From positions 1-64,000 of the forward strand of contig VFIW01000147.1 of assembly GCA_006386115.1 (NCBI GenBank): a stretch of DNA of 64,000 nt, written 5' to 3'. The stretch's first letter is position 1. Every line of letters starts with the position of its first letter. A program made the translations under genes and the position numbers. Positions 18,289 to 27,892 of this stretch are shown here, in pieces. This DNA comes from Globisporangium splendens. Lineage: Eukaryota > Oomycota > Peronosporomycetes > Pythiales > Pythiaceae. The notes beneath the pieces were generated by a model that was not told the DNA's origin, searched no databases, and saw only the letters and a program-made list of their open reading frames with translations.

Positions 18289-21200
18289 AGACTCTATAGC
18301 TTCGGCGTCGCCGACTACTAGAGTCGTGCAGATGGGAAGCTTAGTCCCAGGAGCTCTTGGCAACAAGGCTCCGAGTGAGATGTTGGTATATAGCGCCGAT
18401 GTGAAGGGCTATGAGAAGAAAATGACGGTTCTTGTTGACTGCGGTGCGTCACAGAACTTCGTCTCGAAGGCAGCTCTGGAACAGAGTCTGCAAGCGTATG
18501 AGCGACTTGTCCACAGTGGCAAGCGCGAGAAGATGATCGTACGTCTGGCCGATGGGTCGACAGTACACACTGAAGGGGTTCAAGTCGAACTCTCTTTCAG
18601 TTTTTGCGACTTTGTCTGCAAAGAAACGTTCGTGGTACTAGCGATGGGGTCGAAGTACGACCTCATCCTAGGGATGCCTTGGCTGGCGAAACATCAGCCT
18701 TGGATCGATTGGCGAGCACGCACAATCGGAAGCTCCACCCCTTCCTCTGATGAAGAGCGAAGGTTGCGGGAAAATTTCCACGCAATGGATGCGAGCTTTG
18801 AACACGCTGTGGCAGGGAGCCCAGCAGGAAGACATGCGGCGGCAGCGAGCCCCGCTTCAAACACTCACGCTGTGGCAGGGAGCCCAGCTAGAAGATGCGC
18901 TGAGGCAGGGAGCCCAGCAAAGAGATCAACTGCGGCAGGTAGCCCAGTTTGTGCGGAAGCGCCAGAAAGTCCAGACGTGGACACTGGTGCGCAAGTGTGC
19001 GGCTCCAGAGCACCCGAGCCAGCCCCCGCAAGTGACAGCGACAGTACAGGTGTACACGCGTCAGCCAGCTCGTACCACCCTGACGGTGCAGTACTGGAGC
19101 TCAGAACCGCGAGGTCGCGCGTTCGCATCAACCGACGAGGGCGACGCAAGTTGTCAGCTCGCGAGAGAGACAGTGCATTGGCATCTGTTGCTGAGGAAAC
19201 GGCCGCCTCGCATATGATTGCCCCATCTCTCAATGCAGCTGCAACTTCGCTGCGCGCCTTCGACAGGATCTCGGATCCGTCGATAGATCGCGCTCACGTT
19301 GACGTGGCGCTCAGACGCGCGACACGCAGTCCGGAAGCAAACGCATCAGACGAAGTGTTCTTCGCTGAATTTGCGGCGCTCCATGAGCTGCCGAGTACCG
19401 CTGAGGCGATTGTATCCCTCGAAGAAATGAGCTATGAGCTCTTTCTTACGGATCTAGAGCGTGATCAGATCCGCGAGATCGTCGTTCCGACTGCGTTCAC
19501 GCGTAGCGAACTATGCACCTCGTCCACTGCGGATGAGAGTGTTTTGGAGCCAGACAAACAGAAACGGTTTGCTGCTCAGGATTGGGACACCGTGAAAGGC
19601 AGTCCATACTTTGACTTATTGTGGGAGTTCAAAGATGTGTTTCCCGACAAAGTGCCAAGTGCCCTGCCCGTTGATCGTGGCGTACGGCACGAGATTGACC
19701 TCGAGCCCGGGAGCAAATATTGCGTGACCAGACAATGGCCGCTGCCCCGCGAGCAGGTTGAGGCAATCGACGAGTTCTTCGCGAAACGAGCCCTCGCCGG
19801 TCATGTGAGAGAAAGCAAGTCTCCACATAGCTCACCCACGTTTTGTGTGCGGAAAGCGACTGGTGGCTGGCGCATTGTTCACGCTTTCAACAAGCTGAAC
19901 GCCGCCACCATTCCGGCACAAACGCCGATCCCAAGGAAGGATGTCTTGATCGACTCCATGGGCGGCTCGACAGTGTTCTCCGCACTGGATCTGATGGATG
20001 GGTTCTATCAGATCCTCATGCGAGAGAGTGACGTTCCCTTGACGGCAGTAAGCACACCCAGCGGGATGCTGTGGGAGTGGCTCGTTATGCCGCAAGGTTT
20101 GAAGAATGCACCAGCGACGTTCAACCGTCTGGTAACGCATCTTCTGCGTCCTCATCGTGCGTATGCACCGAGCTATTTCGATGACATCTTCGTGCACAGT
20201 CGTGCCGAAGGAGGTCTCAGTGTCGTTGACGTGCACAAGAGACATTTGCGCTCAGTGTTGCAGTGCTTACGAGACAACAGTCTGTATTGCAACCTGAAGA
20301 AATGCATCTTTGGCGCCTCAGAGATACCGATCCTGGGCTGCTATGTTGGCAAAGCTGGCGTCCGCGCGGACCCAGAGAAGATCAAGGCGATCGCCGACTG
20401 GCCGATCCCAAAGAATGTCAAGGACTTGCGCAAGTGGCTTGGCTTGGCAAATTACTTGCACAAGTACAGCCACAACTATGCGGCAAGAGTCCGTCCACTC
20501 ACGCATCTCTTGAAAAAGGATGTCGAGTGGGACTGGACGAATGATGTCATGAATGCATTCATTGACGTGAAGGAGTCGCTAGTTCGCGCTCCTGTCCTGG
20601 CGTTGCCGGACCACACGAAAGCCTTCAGTGTCGTGTGCGATGCCAGCGATTTTGCAATCGGCTGTGCGCTGATGCAGAAGGATGATGACGGCCATGAGCG
20701 CGTCGTATCATACCAAAGCAGACTGCTTAAAGCAGCTGAAAAGAATTATCCTGTGCACGACAAGGAGCTGCTTGCGATCAAGTACGCTCTCTTGAAGTTC
20801 AGGGTCCACCTTTTGGGTGCGACACCGTTCGTTGTGTACACGGATCACGCGTCCTTGCGGACCGCGATTAATTCCCCCCATTTATCGCAGCGAATGGCGC
20901 GATGGCTTGCATTCTTCTCCGAGTTCAACTTTCGGGTCGAATACAAGCCGGGAAAGGAAAATGTTCTGGCGGACGCGCTCTCGCGCCGTCCAGATTACGA
21001 GTCGAGCGTTGACGACAGCTCTGACGCCCTGTGTTTGGAGCGCACTCCTGATCTCATGCATCTGAGCATCAGTCGAGTGCAAACAAAGCTCAAGGACAAC
21101 ATTCAGTCGCTTTATGCAAAGGACGATGAATGTCGCTTGTTGATTGCTCACTTTGACGGCTCGTCCAAAGAGTCATTGCCTGCCAAACTCGAGTCAAAGC

Positions 21201-23374
21201 TTGCTCGGTTTAGTTACCACGACGGGTTGTTGTGGCATCGACTGTCCAACTTTGATTACCCGCGTGTGTATGTACCGCATGACCAGGATCTGAAACTTTC
21301 GATCCTGCATGAGTTTCACGATGCACCAGCGAGTGGGCATCTCGGGCGTGAAAAGACCTTCTTGCAAGTGTCTAATGTGTTTTGGTGGCCACACCAATAC
21401 AAATGGGTGGCCAATTATGTACGCTCATGCGAGCAGTGCCAGCGCGTGAAGCCTGCGGGCAAGAACAAAGCGCCGCTGCATCCGCTGCCGATTCCGCAAG
21501 ATTGCTGGAAGTCGGTCAGCATGGATTTCGTCTTCGGTTTCCCGGAAGACAAGGCGCGCAACACAGGCGTCGTCGTGTTCGTCGATCGACTGAGCAAAAT
21601 GGTGCACGTTGCACCCGTGCGCAAGCATGTCACTGCGCAAGAGACGGCGTGCCTATTTTTAGAGCACGTGTTCCGCTATCACGGCTTGCCCGAGTCTATT
21701 GTATCAGACCGGGACCCGCGTTTTACCGCTGCCTTTTGGCGCGAACTCTTTCGCCTGCTCGGCACAGATCTGGCGTTGTCCACTGCCGATCACCCCGAGA
21801 CAGACGGGCAAACTGAGCGCGTGAACCGTGTCGTCGAGGATATTCTTCGCAGCATCGCTGTCGATCATCCCCGCGACTGGAGCCGCTGGCTGCCGTACGC
21901 CGAGTTTGCTATAAATAGCAGCGAGCACGCCTCTACGGCCGTGACTCCGTTCTATTTTAACTCGCTGCGGCACCCGCGCGTACCCGCCACTCTGTTTGAG
22001 GGCGTCGAACGTTCTGCGGTGGGAGGGCAACTCGCTGCGCTCGATGCGAGCGCGCGATCTCCGTCACCGGACGTGGCGTCGACCGCTCACGTGGACGCGC
22101 GCGATGCGCCGCCTGTGCGATCGCGTTCCGAATCTGTCACGGTCTTACCGGACAGCACGCAGAGTATTGACATCTCGGGCACGGTACTGAGTGACGGTAC
22201 TCGTGTCCCTAAAGATGGATCACCCACGGTACTGAGTTACGGTACTCGTGTCCCTAAAGATGGATCACCCACGGTACCGAGTTACGGTACTCGTGCTAAA
22301 AATAGCCAGTCTCAGACGGAATCAGGCGACTGCTCGTGCGAGCGTCAGCCACGAATGGAAGGACGCGCGGTGTCACACACCGGCGCAGAAATAGATCTCT
22401 CTGCAGCACGCGCTGCGAGAGCAACGAAAAAGCAAGACAAAGCCGTCGCGGCAGCGCGGCAATTTGTCGATGAGCGCGCAGCATTGTTGCGTCGCGTACG
22501 CGACCAACTAGCTGCTGCGCAAGACAAGCAAAAGCTCTACGCCGATAAATCGGGTAGAAAGAACAAACAAACGTTTTGTGTGGGTGATAAAGTGCTTTTA
22601 AGCATTAAAAACCTACCAAACGATGCAGTCACAACGCTCCCCAGCGGGAGTAAGTTGTTGCCACGATTCATCGGGCCATACACTGTTGTGGAGAAGATTG
22701 GAGACTTGAATTACAAGCTCGATCTCCCAACGAGAATGGCAACGCACCCCGTGTTCTACGTGGGTTTGCTGAAACGCTACCATGACGCTACTGTGGATTC
22801 TTATCCCAGTCCGGGAGCACGTCGGTCTCATCAGGGGGCTCAGACGCCGCCCATCGAGACACGAGCGCGTTGTGCCTCTCCCAAAGCGTCTTCACTCGCG
22901 GAGCGTACCTCGCGTGGAAGTGCTTCCCGCGGACATGGTACTCCTCCAGCATCTGACGAGCTTCCTTCAGCTCCGTCTCAAGCGCCGTCACCCTCTGCTT
23001 CAACAGCGAGGTTTCGTCCAGATATTGCTGGCGAAGGGTACGGACGGCTTGCTGTAGCGCCCCCAAAGACGATGCGTTCGCGTGAACCATCTGAACCACC
23101 GCATCTGGTGCAACCACCGATGCTGAAGCGAAGTAGGGCGCCACCTGTCCCGCTGATTGACAAGCAGGGACAGCGCCACTACCATGTTGAGCGCCTGCTG
23201 CGTGTGCAGCGGCGTAAGGGGAACACCCACTACCTTGTGAAGTGGCGTGGGTACGATGTGTCGCAGAGCTCGTGGGAGCCTGCTGAGCGCCTCCTCGAGG
23301 ACGTTCCCGATTTGGTCGCCGCTTTTGAGCGTGCGTTGGTGGCGAGTGGGACTCGTCCATCTGCCGCTTGTTAA
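18251..23374 (+). CDS. pol: Pol of element 3 (PR-RT-RNaseH-IN-chromodomain)
   Basis: About 1707 codons after the frameshift, no stops; the frame is open from 18134. By position: protease L-V-D-C-G-A-S near 18435 (cysteine where D-T/S-G is usual); a low-complexity insert with AGSP repeats 18803-18957; RT with YFDD near 20174-20185; RNase H with VCDASDF near 20635; integrase HHCC 21310-21440 (H-D-A-P-A-S-G-H, C-E-Q-C); core MDF near 21523, SDRD near 21705, ETDGQTERVN..E 21798-21840; a repeat-bearing linker 22181-22294; GPF/Y-type FIGPYTV near 22668; chromodomain 23160-23370 (Y-L-V-K-W-R-G-Y, S-S-W-E-P). Translation needs the -1 slip at 18245-18251. The last 587 bp overlap the antisense ORF. Confidence 0.93.
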   Translation, partial: RNVSVEAGRSTETDSIASASPTTRVVQMGSLVPGALGNKAPSEMLVYSADVKGYEKKMTVLVDCGASQNFVSKAALEQSLQAYERLVHSGKREKMIVRLADGSTVHTEGVQVELSFSFCDFVCKETFVVLAMGSKYDLILGMPWLAKHQPWIDWRARTIGSSTPSSDEERRLRENFHAMDASFEHAVAGSPAGRHAAAASPASNTHAVAGSPARRCAEAGSPAKRSTAAGSPVCAEAPESPDVDTGAQVCGSRAPEPAPASDSDSTGVHASASSYHPDGAVLELRTARSRVRINRRGRRKLSARERDSALASVAEETAASHMIAPSLNAAATSLRAFDRISDPSIDRAHVDVALRRATRSPEANASDEVFFAEFAALHELPSTAEAIVSLEEMSYELFLTDLERDQIREIVVPTAFTRSELCTSSTADESVLEPDKQKRFAAQDWDTVKGSPYFDLLWEFKDVFPDKVPSALPVDRGVRHEIDLEPGSKYCVTRQWPLPREQVEAIDEFFAKRALAGHVRESKSPHSSPTFCVRKATGGWRIVHAFNKLNAATIPAQTPIPRKDVLIDSMGGSTVFSALDLMDGFYQILMRESDVPLTAVSTPSGMLWEWLVMPQGLKNAPATFNRLVTHLLRPHRAYAPSYFDDIFVHSRAEGGLSVVDVHKRHLRSVLQCLRDNSLYCNLKKCIFGASEIPILGCYVGKAGVRADPEKIKAIADWPIPKNVKDLRKWLGLANYLHKYSHNYAARVRPLTHLLKKDVEWDWTNDVMNAFIDVKESLVRAPVLALPDHTKAFSVVCDASDFAIGCALMQKDDDGHERVVSYQSRLLKAAEKNYPVHDKELLAIKYALLKFRVHLLGATPFVVYTDHASLRTAINSPHLSQRMARWLAFFSEFNFRVEYKPGKENVLADALSRRPDYESSVDDSSDALCLERTPDLMHLSISRVQTKLKDNIQSLYAKDDECRLLIAHFDGSSKESLPAKLESKLARFSYHDGLLWHRLSNFDYPRVYVPHDQDLKLSILHEFHDAPASGHLGREKTFLQVSNVFWWPHQYKWVANYVRSCEQCQRVKPAGKNKAPLHPLPIPQDCWKSVSMDFVFGFPEDKARNTGVVVFVDRLSKMVHVAPVRKHVTAQETACLFLEHVFRYHGLPESIVSDRDPRFTAAFWRELFRLLGTDLALSTADHPETDGQTERVNRVVEDILRSIAVDHPRDWSRWLPYAEFAINSSEHASTAVTPFYFNSLRHPRVPATLFEGVERSAVGGQLAALDASARSPSPDVASTAHVDARDAPPVRSRSESVTVLPDSTQSIDISGTVLSDGTRVPKDGSPTVLSYGTRVPKDGSPTVPSYGTRAKNSQSQTESGDCSCERQPRMEGRAVSHTGAEIDLSAARAARATKKQDKAVAAARQFVDERAALLRRVRDQLAAAQDKQKLYADKSGRKNKQTFCVGDKVLLSIKNLPNDAVTTLPSGSKLLPRFIGPYTVVEKIGDLNYKLDLPTRMATHPVFYVGLLKRYHDATVDSYPSPGARRSHQGAQTPPIETRARCASPKASSLAERTSRGSASRGHGTPPASDELPSAPSQAPSPSASTARFRPDIAGEGYGRLAVAPPKTMRSREPSEPPHLVQPPMLKRSRAPPVPLIDKQGQRHYHVERLLRVQRRKGNTHYLVKWRGYDVSQSSWEPAERLLEDVPDLVAAFERALVASGTRPSAAC
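18803..18957 (+). repeat. AGSP tandem repeat within pol of element 3
   Basis: Degenerate 27-30-nt units encoding A-x-A-G-S-P-x-x-R, about five copies, between protease and RT. The repeat is in frame and lies in a segment without a conserved domain. Confidence 0.75.
22181..22294 (+). repeat. 45-bp tandem repeat within pol of element 3
   Basis: Two full units starting at 22181 and 22226 and a partial third at 22271, each encoding T-V-L-S-Y/D-G-T-R-V-P-K-D-G-S-P. Placed in the linker between the integrase core and the GPF/Y region. Units are nearly identical, so the expansion is recent. Confidence 0.85.
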
Positions 23375-24443
23375 CGACGTGACTCGAACGAGCACGGTCA
23401 ACAGTCTTGATCGCTTCGCGGTACTTTTGTACGCGCTGCACAGCGAATTGCATGCGCTGGCTACGTTGTGCCCCAGGATCGGTGGCCAATATACGCGCAG
23501 TGCCAAAGCGTTTCACACCGGTTCTTGATGCCAAGAACGCGGTTTCATATTGATCCTCGGTCTCACCTTTGTAAAGGATAACCGGGATCGGGTGCACGCG
23601 TAGTGCCCCATCACGTCCTCGCAGATCGGCTTCGCGCCATCGTGCGAACTCGGAGTCATACCTCTCGAGTGGAACCCGCGCCTGTGCAAGTAAATTTGCC
23701 GGGGTTTTTGCTGTCGGCCATTCACTTGGCGGCGGCATAATGGGAAGCGAATAATGGACGGAACCTTTTCGCGGTGGTTCCAGTCCGGTCTCATTATTGG
23801 TAATGATGACCTCCTCCTTCCCTCTTTCTTTGACAGTCTTTGCGACGTCATTTTCTTCATCCGTCCGATAAATCGAGACGTCTGCCGAGGGATTCCGTTC
23901 CAACTCGTGCAGTTCGGGGCTACCGCTCCCGTAATGCAACTCCTCGTACTCGACCCACTCGCCGATGGAGCCGAGCTTCACTGTGATGTCTTCCCCTTCC
24001 TCCCCTTCTTCGGGCGAGTACTCTTGGTAGTCGACTGCCGTGTCTTCTTCGGCGTCGCTTGTCCTGCTCATCGGCATGATGGCAGGGAGGTCGCCAAATT
24101 GTAGCTCACTGACACAGTCAGGAGCAGCCTTCGGTTGAGTCGACTCGACGTCGCTCATGCTCACGTCTACTGTGGCAGTCGTGGTCGCAGCGGCAGCGCG
24201 TTGTTTTGCGCTCGCCGTCTCGCGCTTTTCAGCGTCGAGCTTTTGCAATCTTTGAACGAGTCCTTCTGCAGGGCCGCTCGCGCATCGGGCGATCTTCTCG
24301 CGCACCGATTTGTTTGTCGCCATCACGTGTGCGTCCACACTTGTGATTTTACGACGATTCTCGGAGAGCTTTGCACGCGTGTTCGCTGTGCCTCTCACGA
24401 TAAATTCTGACCACGACTTCGTGAGTCGTAGCGTGACCACCAC
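22788..24443 (-). CDS. Antisense ORF of element 3 (551 codons, coiled coil)
   Basis: Uninterrupted ORF opposite to pol, starting at ATG 24443, 52 bp inside the 3' LTR, and ending at 22788 within pol. About 1.07 kb lies in the region between the pol stop and the LTR where the sense strand has no ORF; 587 bp overlap the pol chromodomain region. The N-terminal ~100 residues are basic, ~110-200 very acidic (D/E runs such as E-E-G-E-E-G-E-D), ~340-420 basic/proline-rich, then a leucine-heptad coiled coil ~455-510. No known family recognised. It stops about five codons past the GPF/Y motif of pol, as does the antisense ORF of element 1. It needs its own promoter, for instance antisense activity of the 3' LTR. 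Its length makes chance unlikely. Confidence 0.72.
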   Translation of the reverse strand: MVVTLRLTKSWSEFIVRGTANTRAKLSENRRKITSVDAHVMATNKSVREKIARCASGPAEGLVQRLQKLDAEKRETASAKQRAAAATTTATVDVSMSDVESTQPKAAPDCVSELQFGDLPAIMPMSRTSDAEEDTAVDYQEYSPEEGEEGEDITVKLGSIGEWVEYEELHYGSGSPELHELERNPSADVSIYRTDEENDVAKTVKERGKEEVIITNNETGLEPPRKGSVHYSLPIMPPPSEWPTAKTPANLLAQARVPLERYDSEFARWREADLRGRDGALRVHPIPVILYKGETEDQYETAFLASRTGVKRFGTARILATDPGAQRSQRMQFAVQRVQKYREAIKTVDRARSSHVVNKRQMDESHSPPTHAQKRRPNRERPRGGAQQAPTSSATHRTHATSQGSGCSPYAAAHAAGAQHGSGAVPACQSAGQVAPYFASASVVAPDAVVQMVHANASSLGALQQAVRTLRQQYLDETSLLKQRVTALETELKEARQMLEEYHVRGKHFHARYAPRVKTLWERHNALVSRWAASEPPDETDVLPDWDKNPQ

Positions 24444-24481
24444 ACGTTTCTCACACCGACCCTTCGAGTGTTTCGCACTTT

Positions 24482-24494
24482 AAGTGGGGGGTGG
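24482..24494 (+). other. Polypurine-like tract of element 3
   Basis: AAGTGGGGGGTGG directly before the 3' LTR (24495). It is purine-rich with two T interruptions, in the position expected for plus-strand priming. Confidence 0.5.
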
Positions 24495-25028
24495 TGTAAC
24501 GGGGTTACACTGTAACATGGTTACGCACTTGTGTTGTGCCACACAACCAAACCGAACCTTGCGGTACGTAGAGTACGCGCAACAAGTTTAAGACCGAACC
24601 ATGAGGTTCGTCGTACTTGCTCGAACCTTCACGGTGGAGCCGGCAGCCAGTCTGAGTGACGGCGCCTCCGATTGGACATAATTGAACATGCATTTCATCC
24701 AATCACATAAGACAACTAGCGTTAGTCTTTCATAGCCACTCATTGCCCCATGGGGAGTAATTACACTTGAGATTGCTATTGTTCATAGTTACATAAAGAT
24801 AATCCAGGTTGTCCTACAGAGGGCAACCTCCAACAAATAAACAGTTCCATTTTTACCGTTAACTGAGTCTTTGGTTATCGACGGTTACTCTATAGAGACC
24901 TATAGGTAACCGATTGTTGCACTGCAGGAAGCAGGCAACCGCTCTCGGAACAGAGTCCTTGAGAGAAGCGTTGAATACGCTTCCTCACACACGTACCGTG
25001 CTGCGTAACTCGGAAGTGTCCGGTTACA
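24495..25028 (+). repeat. 3' LTR of element 3
   Basis: 534 bp, almost identical to 16500-17033; followed by the target duplication GAAAC (25029-25033). Confidence 0.94.
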
Positions 25029-26507
25029 GAAACAGTCCGCGAACCGATCAATGACAGGTTTCAACTCTGGCGGGACGACTGGAGAAATGTCGTTAACTGC
25101 GGACACCTTTACGACGAGCAACTCTTCATACTCTGCATTCTTGATCTTGGAGCAGATTTCACTACCGCTGCGCTCGTGCACAGAGGTGTCTTCCGGCAAT
25201 TGAATCGTCTGCATTCTCCAATCAATGATCGGGTTGTGCTCGACGAACCATGGCTGACCGAAGATGACATCGTGGCTGTTGGGTAGATCCCACTCCGTGA
25301 ACTGCATTGCCTCAAACTTCTTGTCTTGTACTTGGCACGATGCTTCTACCTCATTTACTTGCTTCTTGGTTCGTCTGCCGTCGAATCCTTGCGCTTCGAT
25401 CACTGCTGTATTCAGCACTTTCTTCACCAACCCACGCTGGATCAGGTTGGTCGAGGCGCCGCTGTCAATTAAAATGCGCACATCATTACCATCTACGCGA
25501 CCGTCCACAACAAACAAGTTGCTTTTACGTGTAATTTCCACTGCGTTTAGCTCCGCATTGTCAAACACAATGGGATAATCAACTTCATCCATTGTCGCCA
25601 GGTTGTGCTCAACCATTGGACTTGATCGACGAGCTCGCTGTGTCGGACGCTGATATCTTGAGTTGCGCGTCGTCTGTGGCGTACTCGCTTGTCTCTGCTG
25701 GCGCGGTGCACGACACTCTGACGCTCGATGTCCAGGTCGATTGCAATTGAAACAAAGGCGCTGACGCAAACACTCTTCACGACCCAAGACTCGGACATTG
25801 TCCACTTCCATTGGACTTGCACCATTCAGTCGGTATTGGCGATTGTCGAAACGCCTGTACCTAGGTTCTGAGTGGGACCGACCTCCATCCGCAGAGCGAC
25901 GATGCGAACGGTCATAGTCCAACGCTAGAGTGATGGCTTCCGACAACGTAGAACATCGGCGATAGCGCACCTCTGTTCGGATCGCTGGAGCTAATCCTCG
26001 CACAAAATACATGATCTTGTCGAGCTCACTCATCTCTTGTACTTGTGTGATAACATGCCTAAAACGACTGACGTAGTCGTCAAGGCCTCGACTCTGACCC
26101 TGGGATAGCTCACCCAACTGGTCACGCAAGCGCTCTTGTAGATCGGCGGGAATAAATTCGTTTCCTAGTTCTAGGAAGAATTGGTCAACCGTCTCAATCT
26201 CTGTCTTCTTCACAATGAACCACTGGGCAGCTCCCTGCCGCAGGGTTCCTCCCAACATCGCCAAAAGGCGTGGCTGTAGGCTAGCATCCTGTCTGTTAAT
26301 GTTCCTCGCCTTTAAATAGTCTCCGACTTGCTCTTTATATAACTGAAACGACTCTTGTAATGCTCCACTATACATCGGTAATTTACATCCCTCTAATTTT
26401 ATCTCTGACTCCCGTTTTACTTGCTGGAATTCTTTGATCATCTCTGCTTGCTGGTTTAGCACTGCCAGCATACTCTGCAACAACTGGGCATTCGTTGGCT
26501 CGTTCAT
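25029..26507 (-). pseudogene. Gag and protease portion of element 2B (interrupted by element 3)
   Basis: 493 codons from ATG 26507, nearly identical to the start of the 2A polyprotein: capsid, CCHC knuckle CFNCNRPGHRASEC, protease LIDSGAS and the linker up to A-D-C-F. The open frame then runs on into the element 3 LTR to 24900, which is read-through with no biological meaning. The frame resumes at 16494 on the other side of the insertion. Confidence 0.92.
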
Positions 26508-26690
26508 CTTTGTACTTTTCTTGCCTTGACTTCACACTCGGTATTTTACGTAACCGGTTTCACTTGACTTGGCAGGCAGGGACGGGAGTCGAGATTCTAT
26601 CTTATGGGATCTTAAAAACCAGTATAATACGAAGCTATACTTTTATTTTTTATTTTTTTTTTGTTTCTTTTATTTTTTAATTGTGTATTT

Positions 26691-27041
26691 TTAGTCGAAC
26701 TTAGGCGGAGGAACTTGACCTGGACGCAGCTTAGCCTTCCTAGTACCAGTACTCGATGCCGGTGGATCACGCAGCACGCGGCGAAAGCACTCGCTTATCC
26801 CGTCGGACGCGTCGACGATTCCTTGAGCGGTCCGGATTAGAGCCTTCTTTGCGCGCTTTCTCTTCAGCTTGTCTGGACACTTATCCACGTGCTTCTCTAG
26901 CACTTCACAGATCCGGAAAGCCTTCGTCAGACAGTTTACGAGGTCTTGACGCGCTTTATCAGCTTCTGCAGGTTTTGGCACGCCTAAGTACGTAAAGCTG
27001 CCTTGAATCGGAACCTGCTTGACGCGCGGCTTCTTGGGCAT
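26691..27041 (-). CDS. Small leader ORF of family 2 (ORF0, copy in 2B)
   Basis: 116 codons, same start, stop and length as 8316-8666 in 2A. I see three replacements (Ile to Thr, Gly to Asp, Glu to Asp), each from one nonsynonymous base change, and no frameshift. The bases around it (leader T- and A-rich runs, tail of the leader) are also conserved, so conservation alone does not prove coding. Confidence 0.48.
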   Translation of the reverse strand: MPKKPRVKQVPIQGSFTYLGVPKPAEADKARQDLVNCLTKAFRICEVLEKHVDKCPDKLKRKRAKKALIRTAQGIVDASDGISECFRRVLRDPPASSTGTRKAKLRPGQVPPPKFD

Positions 27042-27436
27042 CGAGTTGGGGAGGATATCAACTCTGGGAGTTCACAATCACAGTCTTGATCCTCTAATGA
27101 GGGCTTCACCTAGGCACGCCTGACGATGACACCACGGAATAACACCCTAAAGAACACAGACAGTTAGGGCGAACCCGAGACACCGTGTCACTATTAGAGA
27201 AACCGAGGTAGACCAGAACACAGAATTACGCACAAAAGCACGACTGGCTCAACATTACAGGAGTTACTGCCACAGAACACCAAAGGGTCAACGCACCGAC
27301 AATGATTCCGGGATTTATGTCACTAAAGCAACACCCGTTCAGAAAGCGGCTCGAATAACAACCTCGGAGGTGCCTGGCTTGGACGACGACGGCGACTTGA
27401 ACGCTTGGAAACGGCCACACTCCCCCCCGGACGCAA

Positions 27437-27446
27437 AGTGCTACCA
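27437..27446 (-). other. tRNA primer-binding site of element 2B
   Basis: TGGTAGCACT on the minus strand, two bases after the 5' LTR end (27449). Confidence 0.7.
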
Positions 27447-27448
27447 GA

Positions 27449-27887
27449 TGTAACGAGTCGGAGGTCTTCTTGAGATCTGATTGGTCGAAAGTCGGAAAGT
27501 CGGAACTTGATTGGTGAAAGTCGGGGACGATGGCTTGGACTCGGAGGAGGAGGTGGCAACTTGATGGCAAATTGGAAAGTGAATTGAATGGAGGACTTAG
27601 TTCGCTAGCGCTACGTCTAAGCCTCCCTGCATGCATGCCTATCCTTTTCTTCAACTGATTACGATTTTTCTTCCTATCCAGGTGTCCCACCTGCAACTGT
27701 ATTTTTATCTGACTATTACACTAAACTGTATGCATATGTACTACATGAATATGAGAGCCTGACCTCGGAATCGAGGTCAGGCACACGTTACACATGCCTT
27801 GACGCTCCGCACGCTAGGCACGTGCGCCGTTAGGCACATGCCGGTCCTGCGCGCGTGCCTGGCGTGCGAGGTCAGGCACACGTGACA
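27449..27887 (-). repeat. 5' LTR of element 2B
   Basis: 439 bp; begins TGTCAC at 27887 and ends GTTACA at 27449 on the minus strand. Directly followed on the plus strand by the TGTAA duplication and the rest of the 2A LTR. Confidence 0.9.
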
Positions 27888-27892
27888 TGTAA

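Larger units (their letters stand above)
16500..25028 (+). mobile_element. Ty3/gypsy LTR retrotransposon, element 3, complete
   Basis: Complete element of 8529 bp with two 534-bp LTRs, primer-binding site, gag, pol in the -1 frame with chromodomain, an antisense ORF in the 3' region, and a 5-bp target duplication (GAAAC). The LTRs are almost identical (I noticed single-base differences such as 16682/24677 and 16978/24973), so the insertion is very recent and the youngest of the nest. Its ORFs show no breaks, so it may be active. Confidence 0.94.
13583..27887 (-). mobile_element. Ty3/gypsy element 2B (own sequence 13583-16494 and 25029-27887)
   Basis: Minus-strand member of the 2A family, inserted in the 3' LTR of 2A with duplication TGTAA (13578-13582 and 27888-27892). 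LTRs are 13583-14021 (3') and 27449-27887 (5'), both 439 bp. It is interrupted by element 3 (16500-25028, duplication GAAAC). Besides that interruption it lacks most of integrase through an in-frame 684-bp deletion relative to 2A, so it could not have integrated progeny by itself. Leader ORF, gag, protease, RT, RNase H and chromodomain remain open. Confidence 0.9.

Noticed and set aside
24900..25028. C-terminal tail of the 2B gag-protease ORF
   Set aside because: These codons are the element 3 LTR read in frame by accident.
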